Shown: positions 1 through 5,249 of the stretch, piece by piece
Layout of the letters: each line of letters opens with the position of its first letter
How positions within the stretch are numbered: the stretch's first letter is position 1
DNA from: Gallionella sp.
GTDB taxonomy: Bacteria; Pseudomonadota; Gammaproteobacteria; Burkholderiales; Gallionellaceae
Length of the DNA: 5,249 nucleotides
Assembly (NCBI GenBank): GCA_030645955.1
Contig: JAUSMR010000157.1
Location: 1 to 5,249, forward strand
Direction: 5' to 3'
Program-made: the position numbers and the translations under genes
The notes under the pieces: model-generated
Told to the model about the DNA's origin: nothing
Databases searched by the model: none
Seen by the model: only the letters and a program-made list of their open reading frames with translations

Positions 1-157
1 CGCCCGCCTTGAGCAGCGCCTCCTCGGCCCGCTTGCGGGCGGTGTTATCCGTGCCGATCAGCAGGTAGCCGATGATCGCGGCCTGCGCATCGCGCAGCGC
101 CGTGACCGAGACGACCGCCGGGAAGCGGCTGCCGTCCTTGCGGATGTAGGTCAGCTC
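1..157 (-). pseudogene. In-frame continuation of the interrupted PAS gene
   Basis: Read on the minus strand in the same frame as the ORF that stops at 158-160, this stretch is open to the window edge. It encodes the second half of a PAS domain (ELTYIRKDGSRFPAVVSV, then TALRD, AIIGYLLIGTDNTARK) followed by a charged helix ending EEALLKAG. The hybrid kinase at the other end of the window carries the same block (IRKDGSRFP, TALRDAQNAIIGYLLIGTDNTARK). Bases 51-145 match 5155-5249 with about 10 differences in 95. The ending EEALLKAG resembles QEALLKTG near the start of the upstream ORF, so a second, tandem PAS domain probably follows outside the window. I see no convincing independent start codon or ribosome binding site here, so it is most likely untranslated if the TAA is real. 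Confidence 0.7.
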
Positions 158-529
158 TTAGATGTCCTCGATGCCTCGCGACGCCTTGAATACCAATGCC
201 TCGAAGCCCGGCGTAATCTTTGTTCCGAGCTCGACGCTCAACGCCTTGGCACGCGCAATTACTTCCTGCGGGTCGGAAATGTCGGCCGGGGTGATCTTGT
301 TCAGGACATCGGCGGCCATGTAGCCCAGCATGCGTTCCGCGCCGACATTGAAGATCTGGATGACGCCCTTCTCGTCGGTGGCGATACTCGAGAAATTGGC
401 GCTGTTGAGGATCGCGTTCTGCAATGCCCCGGTTTTAAGCAAGGCCTCCTGGCGTCGTCTCTCGGTGATGCCCTCTACCGCGTCAGCGGCGGGGTTGAGA
501 ATGGCGGAATCGCGGATTGTTTCGGGCAT
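158..529 (-). CDS. Truncated PAS-domain sensor protein (N-terminal part)
   Basis: This 123-residue ORF starts at an ATG (529-527) with a good Shine-Dalgarno sequence, AAAGG, six bases upstream. Residues 1-35 form a polar, charged leader (GITERRRQEALLKTG). From about residue 38 a PAS domain begins (NSANFSSIATDEKG, FNVGAERMLGY), and it runs to GIEDI, where a TAA at 158-160 cuts it about two-thirds through. The missing strands follow immediately in the same frame, where a Tyr codon would be expected in place of the stop. PAS domains of this type normally sit in front of histidine kinases or GGDEF/EAL outputs and sense redox state, oxygen or small ligands; no cofactor can be read from the sequence. 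The 123-residue product lacks the PAS C-terminal strands and any output, so it is probably non-functional unless the stop is suppressed or is a sequencing error. It is a paralogue of the N-terminal PAS of the kinase at the right end. Confidence 0.75.
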   Translation of the reverse strand: MPETIRDSAILNPAADAVEGITERRRQEALLKTGALQNAILNSANFSSIATDEKGVIQIFNVGAERMLGYMAADVLNKITPADISDPQEVIARAKALSVELGTKITPGFEALVFKASRGIEDI

Positions 530-535
530 GGCTTA

Positions 536-540
536 CCTTT
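536..540 (-). promoter_or_regulatory. Ribosome binding site of the PAS ORF
   Basis: On the minus strand AAAGG lies six bases before the ATG at 529-527. This is near-ideal Shine-Dalgarno spacing and fixes this start. Confidence 0.6.
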
Positions 541-626
541 GTTAAAGCGCGAATCAGGCTGGGGGATCGCGCGGACGAAGGTGCGAGCGATACCACATTT
601 ACTTATTCGCACACCCTGCACAAAAA

Positions 627-643
627 AAGCAAAGCCTTTGCTT
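627..643. promoter_or_regulatory. 17-bp palindrome in the PAS-gene leader, possible operator
   Basis: AAGCAAAGCCTTTGCTT is a perfect inverted repeat with two 8-base arms around one central base. It lies about 100 bp upstream of the PAS ORF start and downstream of the candidate promoter at 683-711, so it would fall within the transcribed leader. With a one-base centre it cannot fold into a tight RNA hairpin without opening inner pairs, which favours a dimeric protein binding site over a terminator. No T-run follows on the minus strand. The factor is unknown. Confidence 0.35.
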
Positions 644-682
644 ATAATCGCCGGTGCGGAGTAGTGAGACGGTGGATAAATT

Positions 683-711
683 TTTATAATATTTTGAATT
701 GTAGCAATCAA
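683..711 (-). promoter_or_regulatory. Candidate sigma-70 promoter for the PAS gene
   Basis: On the minus strand TTGATT (706-711) is followed after exactly 17 bases by TATAAA (683-688), inside the most AT-rich stretch of the window. The expected start would be near 676, giving a leader of roughly 150 nt that contains the palindrome at 627-643. The boxes match the sigma-70 consensus at four or five of six positions each. AT-rich DNA throws up such matches readily, so this is tentative. Confidence 0.35.
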
Positions 712-782
712 TCCCGCAGCTCTCCGTGCGCTATCGCACATAAGGTGGGGATTTTATGCAAAGCGTGAAGCACGGTCAGGGG

Positions 783-1128
783 TTAACCGTGACGGGCGGA
801 GGGAAGTTCCCGGTGATTACGTACATCGCACAACAGCAAACGATCGAATTCGTTTTTGACCACCCGTATAGCATTCACACACGCGGGACACCCGTCACGA
901 CCGGTCAAGTACGGTGATGTGGCCACGGCGGTAGCAAATGGACCCCGCTTGCTGCAAATGCCCGGCGGCCTCGGTAATGCCTTCACGGCGTATGCCGAGC
1001 ATGCTGGCAATCAATTCCTGCGTTATGGTCAATTCATTCGAGGGCAATCGGTCGAGGGTTGGCAACAGCCAGCGACACGGTTGCAGCTCCACCGAATGAT
1101 ACCGATTGTAGCCAGCAGTTTGGGACAT
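783..1128 (-). pseudogene. Crp/Fnr-family transcription regulator, C-terminal remnant
   Basis: The minus strand encodes the DNA-binding half of a Crp/Fnr-type regulator: a helical lead-in (YNRYHSVELQPCRWLL, LDRLPSNELT), the winged helix-turn-helix core (QELIASMLGIRREGITEAAG, then LQQAG) and the wing (GHITVLDR). Two lesions follow. A TGA at 895-897 stands where this family usually has Gly after LDRP. The same frame then continues as RVCECY to about 868, and one extra base near 865-867 shifts the tail (VVKNEFDRLL) into another frame, which ends at the TAA at 783-785. The ATG at 1126-1128 corresponds to an internal Met of intact relatives. A TAG lies three codons upstream of it, and no cyclic-nucleotide-binding-like sensory domain is found upstream. 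Intact family members are about 230-250 residues long, so more than half is gone. The family assignment is from remembered motifs. Confidence 0.75.
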
Positions 1129-1166
1129 CTCATCCTAGAAAACTTAGTTCAAGCCACGGTTTGATT

Positions 1167-1212
1167 GGAACGCGGGCTTCCAGCCCGCAGGCGGACAGGA
1201 TGTCCGCGCTCC
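1167..1212. repeat. REP-like double-hairpin element
   Basis: Two perfect 7-bp hairpins with 3-base loops stand side by side: GCGGGCT-TCC-AGCCCGC (1172-1188) and GCGGACA-GGA-TGTCCGC (1191-1207), separated by only two bases. The flanks GGAAC (1167-1171) and GCTCC (1208-1212) pair around both with one mismatch, so the whole element can fold into a three-way cruciform. The second hairpin, reverse-complemented, resembles the first, and the loops TCC and GGA are complementary. This layout is typical of short dispersed extragenic palindromes of the REP/BIME kind, which are mobilised by RAYT transposases; no RAYT gene is in the window. It lies between the end of the signalling operon and the Crp remnant, so it could also affect the 3' end of the operon mRNA. 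Confidence 0.65.
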
Positions 1213-1283
1213 CAGTATCCATTCTTGGGCTCGCCCAAAAGGTGAATCGCATCAATAGAGATAAAGTCAATCATCACGAGGGT

Positions 1284-1311
1284 TTCAACTGAAATAGGAG
1301 CGTTCAACTGA
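1284..1311. repeat. Short direct repeat TTCAACTGA x2
   Basis: TTCAACTGA occurs at 1284-1292 and again at 1303-1311, with starts 19 bp apart. The pair lies in the roughly 250-bp gene-free stretch between the diguanylate cyclase stop (1384) and the Crp remnant. Apart from this pair and the double hairpin I see no gene there, and no clear hairpin plus T-run terminator for the operon. The repeat may be chance or a binding-site pair. Confidence 0.25.
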
Positions 1312-1383
1312 GGTTTTTAGGCTCATTGGCCATCCTTCATTTTCTCAGGCGCATCTGGCAATGGCGCGCTGAATGCGGGCGGG

Positions 1384-2346
1384 TCATGCTGACTGCGGCG
1401 CTGCCGCTGAGAGGTCTGTGCGCTCCGAGATTCGATAGGCGTTCTTGCCCGCGCGCTTGGCCTCGTACAAGGCCAGATCCGCGCTCTTCATCAGCGTGTC
1501 CGCGTCCTTGCCATGGACGGGATAAATACCGACACCTGCGCTGGTGGTTATGCTAACGGTATGTCCCTCGATGTCATAGGGTTGCGACACGGCATTGATC
1601 ACTTTTAGCGCCACCTTGGCCGCATCGTCGGTACCGCTGACGTGCCACAGCACTATTATAAATTCGTCACCGCCCAGGCGCGCCACCGTATCCTCTTCGC
1701 GCACCGCTGCCACCATGCGCCCTGCGACCATTTTCAGCAGAACGTCCCCGGCGCCGTGCCCCAACGTGTCGTTGATCTGCTTGAATCCGTCCAGATCCAG
1801 ATACACCACCGCCATGGAGTTCTTGTTCCTTCGCGCATGGACCAGAACCATCGACATTCTTTCGGCTAGCAGTCGTCTGTTGGCAAGCCCCGTCAGCGGG
1901 TCCTTCAGCGCCAGGGATTCCAGCATCTTGCCGTGATTGCGGGCCTCCTCGTGCAACAGGCGGACTTCCATCATATTGTGAACGCGTGCCAGCACCTCGG
2001 CCATCTCAAACGGCTTGCTGATGAAATCCCTGGCACCGGCCTGGAGCGCGCGCAGCTTGTGACCCGGTTGGGCGGTGATGACAAGCACCGGAAGGTAGCT
2101 ATCCGTTTCGATTTCCTTGAGGCCTTCCATCACCTGGAATCCGTCCATACCGGGCATCTGCAGGTCGAGCAGGATCAGGTCGTAGCGGTTGTTGCGGTGC
2201 AGCTCGCAGACCTCGCCCGGATCCATTGTGGACGCGATGGAAACATAGCCGGCACCGCGCAGCATCCGCTCGAGCAGAATGACATTGGCTTCCTGATCGT
2301 CGACGATCAGGACTTTGCCGTGAAAAATGTCAGATGAACTTATCAT
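1384..2346 (-). CDS. Response regulator receiver-GGDEF diguanylate cyclase
   Basis: This 320-residue cytoplasmic protein makes c-di-GMP from two GTP. Receiver domain, residues 10-128: acidic pair D16-D17, phospho-acceptor D61 (DLILLDLQMPGMDG), switch Thr T91 and Lys K111 (SKPF). A helical linker, about 129-148, leads to the GGDEF domain, about 149-308. That domain has DPLTGLANRR, the metal-binding D184 in LDLDGFKQIND, GHGAGD, and the intact signature RLGGDEF (GGDEF at 225-229). R216-x-x-D219 lies five residues before the signature and is the inhibitory I-site, so product feedback is expected. This is the WspR/PleD-like layout, in which receiver phosphorylation drives dimerisation and cyclase activity. 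The ATG is fixed by identity with the start of the upstream paralogous receiver. An AGGAA lies 11 bases upstream, a little far. The gene is third in the operon, 46 bp after the receiver-MgtE gene. Confidence 0.93.
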   Translation of the reverse strand: MISSSDIFHGKVLIVDDQEANVILLERMLRGAGYVSIASTMDPGEVCELHRNNRYDLILLDLQMPGMDGFQVMEGLKEIETDSYLPVLVITAQPGHKLRALQAGARDFISKPFEMAEVLARVHNMMEVRLLHEEARNHGKMLESLALKDPLTGLANRRLLAERMSMVLVHARRNKNSMAVVYLDLDGFKQINDTLGHGAGDVLLKMVAGRMVAAVREEDTVARLGGDEFIIVLWHVSGTDDAAKVALKVINAVSQPYDIEGHTVSITTSAGVGIYPVHGKDADTLMKSADLALYEAKRAGKNAYRISERTDLSAAAPQSA

Positions 2347-2357
2347 GAGAATCGCAG
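1951..2357. repeat. Receiver-domain direct repeat, copy 2
   Basis: This stretch aligns without gaps to 3131-3537 at an offset of 1180 bp, with 18 differences in 407 bases by hand count (about 96% identity). It covers 11 bp of leader (CTGCGATTCTC before the ATG on the minus strand) and the whole receiver of the diguanylate cyclase. A run of 122 bases (1976-2097) is identical in both copies. Similarity stops at the end of the receiver and just upstream of the start codon. Confidence 0.9.
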
Positions 2358-2392
2358 TTCCTGTGTGCTCCTGGCAGATTTTTCTGCATGCA

Positions 2393-3526
2393 TCACTTCA
2401 CCAGAATCGTCGCCAGTCCAAACAGCAAGGCTAGAGCCACCACGTCGGTAACCGTGGTAAGCACAATGCTGGAAGCGGTGGCGGGATCGGCACCGAATTT
2501 CTTCAGCACGAGCGGCACGGTGGCGCCAAAAATGCCGCTGATGACGCAACTGCCGGTCATCGCGATGAACACCACGGCGCTAAGTACGGGGGCGACGGAC
2601 AAGTGCATCAGGGTAGCGGCTGCATACATGGCCATGGCTGCCACCAATCCGACGAGGGCACCGTTCAACAAGCCGAGTAGCGCTTCCTTCAGGATCAGCG
2701 ATTTTTCCTTGCCCGCTTTCAGGTCACCCAGCGCGAGTCCGCGCAACGTGATCGCCAGCACCTGGCCACCGGTGTTGGTCGTCTGGCTGATCAGAATCGG
2801 CACGAACACGGCGAGCACCAACAGCCGGTTGATGGTGTCATGGAAGAGCAACACGACGCCCCCGCCAAACAGCGAGGTAAACAGATTGAATTGCAACCAC
2901 GGGTGACGCAGCCTCAAGCTGCGGTACCATGGCGTGGCAAGACGTTCCTCCTTTTCGACGCCCACCATTGCGCCAGGTTGGGCGCTCAATTCGATTGACC
3001 GCTTTTGCTCCGCCACGAGTTCATCGTAGAGGCGCTTGACCTCGTCACTTTGGCGACGGATCAGATCGCGACTGGCCTCCACTTCCTGAACCTTTTGTTC
3101 CAGCGCCTTGCTGTAGTTCTTCGTTTCCCCGTGCATCAGGCGCACTTCCAGCATGTTGTGAACGCGTGCCAGCACCTCGGCCATCTCAAACGGCTTGCTG
3201 ATGAAATCCCTGGCACCGGCCTGGAGCGCGCGCAGCTTGTGACCCGGTTGGGCGGTGATGACAAGCACCGGAAGGTATCCGTCCGGTTCGATTTCCTTGA
3301 GGCCTTCCATCACCTGGAATCCGTCCATGCCGGGCATCTGAAGATCGAGCAGGATCAGGTCGTAGCGGTTGTTGCGGTGCAGCCCGCAGACCTCGCCCGG
3401 TTCCATCGTGGACGTGATGGAAACATAGCCGGCACCGTGCAGCATCCGCTCGAGCAGAATGACATTGGCTTCCTGATCGTCGACGATCAGGACTTTGCCG
3501 TTAAGAATGTCAGATGAACTTATCAT
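2393..3526 (-). CDS. Response regulator receiver fused to MgtE-type divalent-cation transport domain
   Basis: This 377-residue inner-membrane protein joins two normally separate parts. Residues 10-128 are a complete receiver (D16-D17, phospho-acceptor D61, T91, K111). Residues 133-180 form a long charged helix, probably a coiled coil (ALEQKVQEVEASRDL, DEVKRLYDELVAEQK). Residues 200-377 are the MgtE transmembrane domain: PWLQFNLFTSLF (helix 1, 209-229), LAVFVPILISQTTNTGGQ with LRGLALGDL (helix 2 and loop, 234-268), helix 3 about 278-306, helix 4 about 311-343, and helix 5 with TTVTDVVAL. D361 there matches the pore Asp that binds Mg2+ in Thermus MgtE. The N and CBS Mg2+-sensing domains of ordinary MgtE are absent. 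The ATG at 3524-3526 is preferred because it matches the paralogous start; an in-frame TTG at 3572-3574 would add 16 residues inside the kinase gene. The ATG follows the kinase stop by 16 bp, so translational coupling is likely. Mg2+ is the expected ion by family, but other divalent cations are possible. Confidence 0.9.
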   Translation of the reverse strand: MISSSDILNGKVLIVDDQEANVILLERMLHGAGYVSITSTMEPGEVCGLHRNNRYDLILLDLQMPGMDGFQVMEGLKEIEPDGYLPVLVITAQPGHKLRALQAGARDFISKPFEMAEVLARVHNMLEVRLMHGETKNYSKALEQKVQEVEASRDLIRRQSDEVKRLYDELVAEQKRSIELSAQPGAMVGVEKEERLATPWYRSLRLRHPWLQFNLFTSLFGGGVVLLFHDTINRLLVLAVFVPILISQTTNTGGQVLAITLRGLALGDLKAGKEKSLILKEALLGLLNGALVGLVAAMAMYAAATLMHLSVAPVLSAVVFIAMTGSCVISGIFGATVPLVLKKFGADPATASSIVLTTVTDVVALALLFGLATILVK

Positions 3527-3537
3527 GAGAATCGCAG
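3131..3537. repeat. Receiver-domain direct repeat, copy 1
   Basis: Partner of 1951-2357. It covers the receiver of the MgtE fusion and the 11 bp before its ATG. The copies differ at 18 positions, some of them silent; amino-acid changes include F8L, H9N and R30H. The downstream partner domain differs completely between the copies (MgtE here, GGDEF there), so the receiver was duplicated as a module. Confidence 0.9.
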
Positions 3538-3542
3538 CCCAT

Positions 3543-5249
3543 TTATTTGCTGTTGTCAGAGTTTTTTCCTGCAAATGCCAGCGTCACATCCAGCGCCTCC
3601 ATGAACTCATCGACCTTGATGGGCTTGGTTATATAGCGGAAGAATCCCGCCTTCATGCCCCTCTCGATATCAAGGGGCATTGCATTGGCACTGATGGCAA
3701 TAACAGGGATATGCGCAGTGGCCGGGTCCGAGCGCAGGATTTTCAGGGCCTCGTAGCCGTTGATGCCGGGCAGATTGATGTCCATCAGGATCACATCCGG
3801 CTGGGATACGCGCGCAATCTCGATGCCGCTATTGCCGTTCACTGCGGTCAGCAGGCTGATATCGGGTTGGCGCGCGATGATTTGCTCGACCAGCTTCAGG
3901 TTTGCCGGGTTATCCTCTACATAGAGCAGGGTGTGTAGCCGCGCTCCGCGAGGCACATGCGGTTGGGCCAATGCTGCTGCTTCGCCTTCTTCCATGGAAA
4001 GGCGTGGCTCGGCAACCAAGATGAGTTCGAACCAGAACACGCTTCCCGCCCCGACGGTGCTTTCCACGCCGATCACGCCCCCCATCAGTTCGACCAGTTG
4101 CTTGGCCACCACGAGGCCGATGCCTGTGCCTTCCTCGCTGCCAGACTCCTGTCCGAGACGATTGAACGGCTGAAAGAGCTGCGCCAGCTGTTCCGGAGGC
4201 AATCCTGCACCGCTGTCTGTGATGCTGATGCGTATGCGTTCCGGCGTGCTCGCAGTGCATTTCACCTCGACTGTTCCATGTTCGCGGTTGTATTTGATCG
4301 CATTGGAAAGCAGGTTGATCAGAACCTGCTTCACCCGGGTCCGGTCGGCACGGACAAAGCAAGCGATGTCAAATTGGGGAAAGGCCAGTTTGATGTCACG
4401 CTGTTGCGCCTGAGGTTCGATCATGGCCTGGCATTCGAGCATGACTTCGGCCAGTGACACCGGTTCCTCCAACAACGGCACCTGCCCGGACTCGACCTTG
4501 GCGAGATCGAGTATCTCGTTGATCAGCTTCAACAGGTGCCATCCCGCCTGAAGAATCTGGGCTATGCTTTCCTTCTGGGAGGGCGTTGCCGGCGGGGAGT
4601 CGGCGTCCATCAACTGGGCGAAACCGAGGATCGCATTGAGCGGGCTGCGCAACTCATGGCTCATGCTGGACAGGAAGTCAGATTTCGCGAGGTTGGCTTT
4701 TTCCGCCACAGACTTGGCGCTCTCCAGCTCGACATCCAGTCGTTTGCGTTCGGTGACGTCGCGCGCAGCGGCGAACACGCCCTGCAGCCTCCTGTCCCGA
4801 TCGTAGAAGGTGGTTGCATTGTAGGACACCACGGTTTCCTTGCCGTCCCTGGCGCGCGCGGTGAGCTCGTAGTTGGTGACCTTCTTTTCGCTCAGCACCA
4901 GCTTGATGGCTGCCTCGGCTCGCTCCGGATCGGTGAAGTAGTTCTTGAACGGCGCGCCGATCAGCTCATCGCGCGTGCAACCGGTGAGCACCTCCATCTG
5001 CTTGTTGACATCGGTGATGATGCCGGACGGATCGGTGGTCATGATTGCGTCGATGTTGGATTCGATCAGCGAGCGCGTGTAGAACTGCTGGTCGCGCAGG
5101 CGCTGATCGAGCAGCTTCTGCTCTGCTTCGACCTGCTTGCGCGCAGTATTGTCAGTGCCGATCAGCAGGTAGCCGATAATGGCATTTTGTGCGTCGCGCA
5201 GCGCCGTGACCGACACCACCGCCGGGAAGCGGCTGCCGTCCTTGCGGAT
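3543..5249 (-). CDS. Hybrid sensor histidine kinase, PAS-PAS-HisKA-HATPase-REC (5' partial)
   Basis: The frame is open to the window edge, so the start lies outside and 568 residues are visible; the GTG codons near 5219 lie inside a PAS strand (FPAVVSV) and are not the start. In window residues: the end of one PAS to about 40; a helix, then a second PAS about 59-168 (NIDAIMTTDPSGIITDVN, YDRDRRLQGVFAAARDVTERK); HisKA with H198 (SMSHELRSPLNAILGF); HATPase with the N-box (NLLSNAIKYN), G1 DSGAGL and G2 GTGIGL; and a C-terminal receiver with E445-D446, phospho-acceptor D490 (VILMDINLPGINGYE), S520 and K542. All catalytic residues are present. No transmembrane segment is visible, so this part is cytoplasmic. 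It is first of the three visible operon genes and the likely phosphate source for the two receivers downstream. No Hpt domain is seen, so transfer could come directly from H198 or via an Hpt protein elsewhere. Confidence 0.95.
   Translation of the reverse strand: MRKDGSRFPAVVSVTALRDAQNAIIGYLLIGTDNTARKQVEAEQKLLDQRLRDQQFYTRSLIESNIDAIMTTDPSGIITDVNKQMEVLTGCTRDELIGAPFKNYFTDPERAEAAIKLVLSEKKVTNYELTARARDGKETVVSYNATTFYDRDRRLQGVFAAARDVTERKRLDVELESAKSVAEKANLAKSDFLSSMSHELRSPLNAILGFAQLMDADSPPATPSQKESIAQILQAGWHLLKLINEILDLAKVESGQVPLLEEPVSLAEVMLECQAMIEPQAQQRDIKLAFPQFDIACFVRADRTRVKQVLINLLSNAIKYNREHGTVEVKCTASTPERIRISITDSGAGLPPEQLAQLFQPFNRLGQESGSEEGTGIGLVVAKQLVELMGGVIGVESTVGAGSVFWFELILVAEPRLSMEEGEAAALAQPHVPRGARLHTLLYVEDNPANLKLVEQIIARQPDISLLTAVNGNSGIEIARVSQPDVILMDINLPGINGYEALKILRSDPATAHIPVIAISANAMPLDIERGMKAGFFRYITKPIKVDEFMEALDVTLAFAGKNSDNSK

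Noticed and set aside
1..145. Similarity of the two window ends as an overlap or circular assembly join
   Set aside because: About 10 differences in 95 bases are too many for the same sequence read twice, so they are paralogous copies.
643..690. Plus-strand TATAAT at 643-648 and 685-690
   Set aside because: Neither has a convincing -35 at 16-18 bp, and no plus-strand gene follows.
698..712. FNR/CRP-like box around ATTGTAGCAAT
   Set aside because: The spacing and half-sites do not match TTGAT-N4-ATCAA, and the nearby Crp remnant is no evidence for a site here.
1225..1238. TTGGGCTCGCCCAA hairpin as a terminator
   Set aside because: On the minus strand, the direction of the operon, no T-run follows; on the plus strand it is followed by A's.
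1347..1372. Imperfect stem CAG-GCGC ... GCGC-G-CTG just after the diguanylate cyclase stop, as the operon terminator
   Set aside because: It has a bulge, an 11-base loop and no T-run on the minus strand. The operon end may be Rho-dependent.
1933..2337. Long plus-strand ORF antisense to the diguanylate cyclase receiver, with a similar one at 3005-3517
   Set aside because: The two resemble each other only because the receiver DNA is duplicated. They are mirror frames of a conserved domain and have no recognisable protein family.
3527..3574. Upstream TTG start (3572-3574) for the receiver-MgtE gene
   Set aside because: It would overlap the kinase gene and add 16 residues absent from the paralogous receiver; the ATG at 3524-3526 is shared by both copies.
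3957..4457. Other overlapping ORFs on both strands inside the kinase gene (also 3910-4362, 3495-3938)
   Set aside because: They are shadows of a gene whose own frame has all histidine-kinase motifs. Their translations are rich in Arg, His and Ala with no motif.

Overview
The window is GC-rich (high fifties per cent by eye). Its protein families (PAS hybrid kinases with an IRKDGSRFPAVVSVTALRD-type PAS block, and a Crp/Fnr regulator with an LPSNELT..QELIA..LG.RREG..EAAG core) resemble those of environmental Betaproteobacteria such as Gallionellaceae, Rhodocyclaceae or Nitrosomonadales relatives. That placement comes from remembered sequence style, not from a search. All genes I accept lie on the minus strand, so transcription runs from high to low coordinates.

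Right half (5249 to 1384): a compact signalling operon. It starts with a hybrid histidine kinase whose N-terminus lies beyond the window (PAS, PAS, HisKA, HATPase, receiver; 3543-5249). After 16 bp comes a response-regulator receiver fused through a charged helical linker to a five-helix MgtE-type divalent-cation transport domain (2393-3526). After 46 bp comes a receiver-GGDEF diguanylate cyclase with an intact active site and I-site (1384-2346). The two receivers are almost the same protein and come from a direct DNA repeat of about 407 bp (about 96% identity) that covers the first 11 bp of the leader and the receiver domain. One sensor kinase therefore probably feeds two outputs: Mg2+ or other divalent-cation transport, and c-di-GMP synthesis. 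The receiver-MgtE fusion is the most unusual object here, because the usual Mg2+-sensing N and CBS domains of MgtE are replaced by a phosphorylatable receiver.

Middle (1383 to 530): a degenerate intergenic region. It holds a short direct repeat, a REP-like double hairpin (1167-1212), the C-terminal remnant of a Crp/Fnr regulator carrying one nonsense codon and one frameshift (783-1128), and an AT-rich stretch with a candidate minus-strand promoter and a 17-bp palindrome.

Left end (529 to 1): the start of a second PAS protein, with a good ribosome binding site. It is a paralogue of the PAS region entering the window on the right. It is interrupted by an in-frame TAA at 158-160, after which the PAS domain continues in the same frame to the window edge. 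The window therefore begins and ends in the same PAS module, suggesting a locus built by repeated duplication of sensory and receiver modules.
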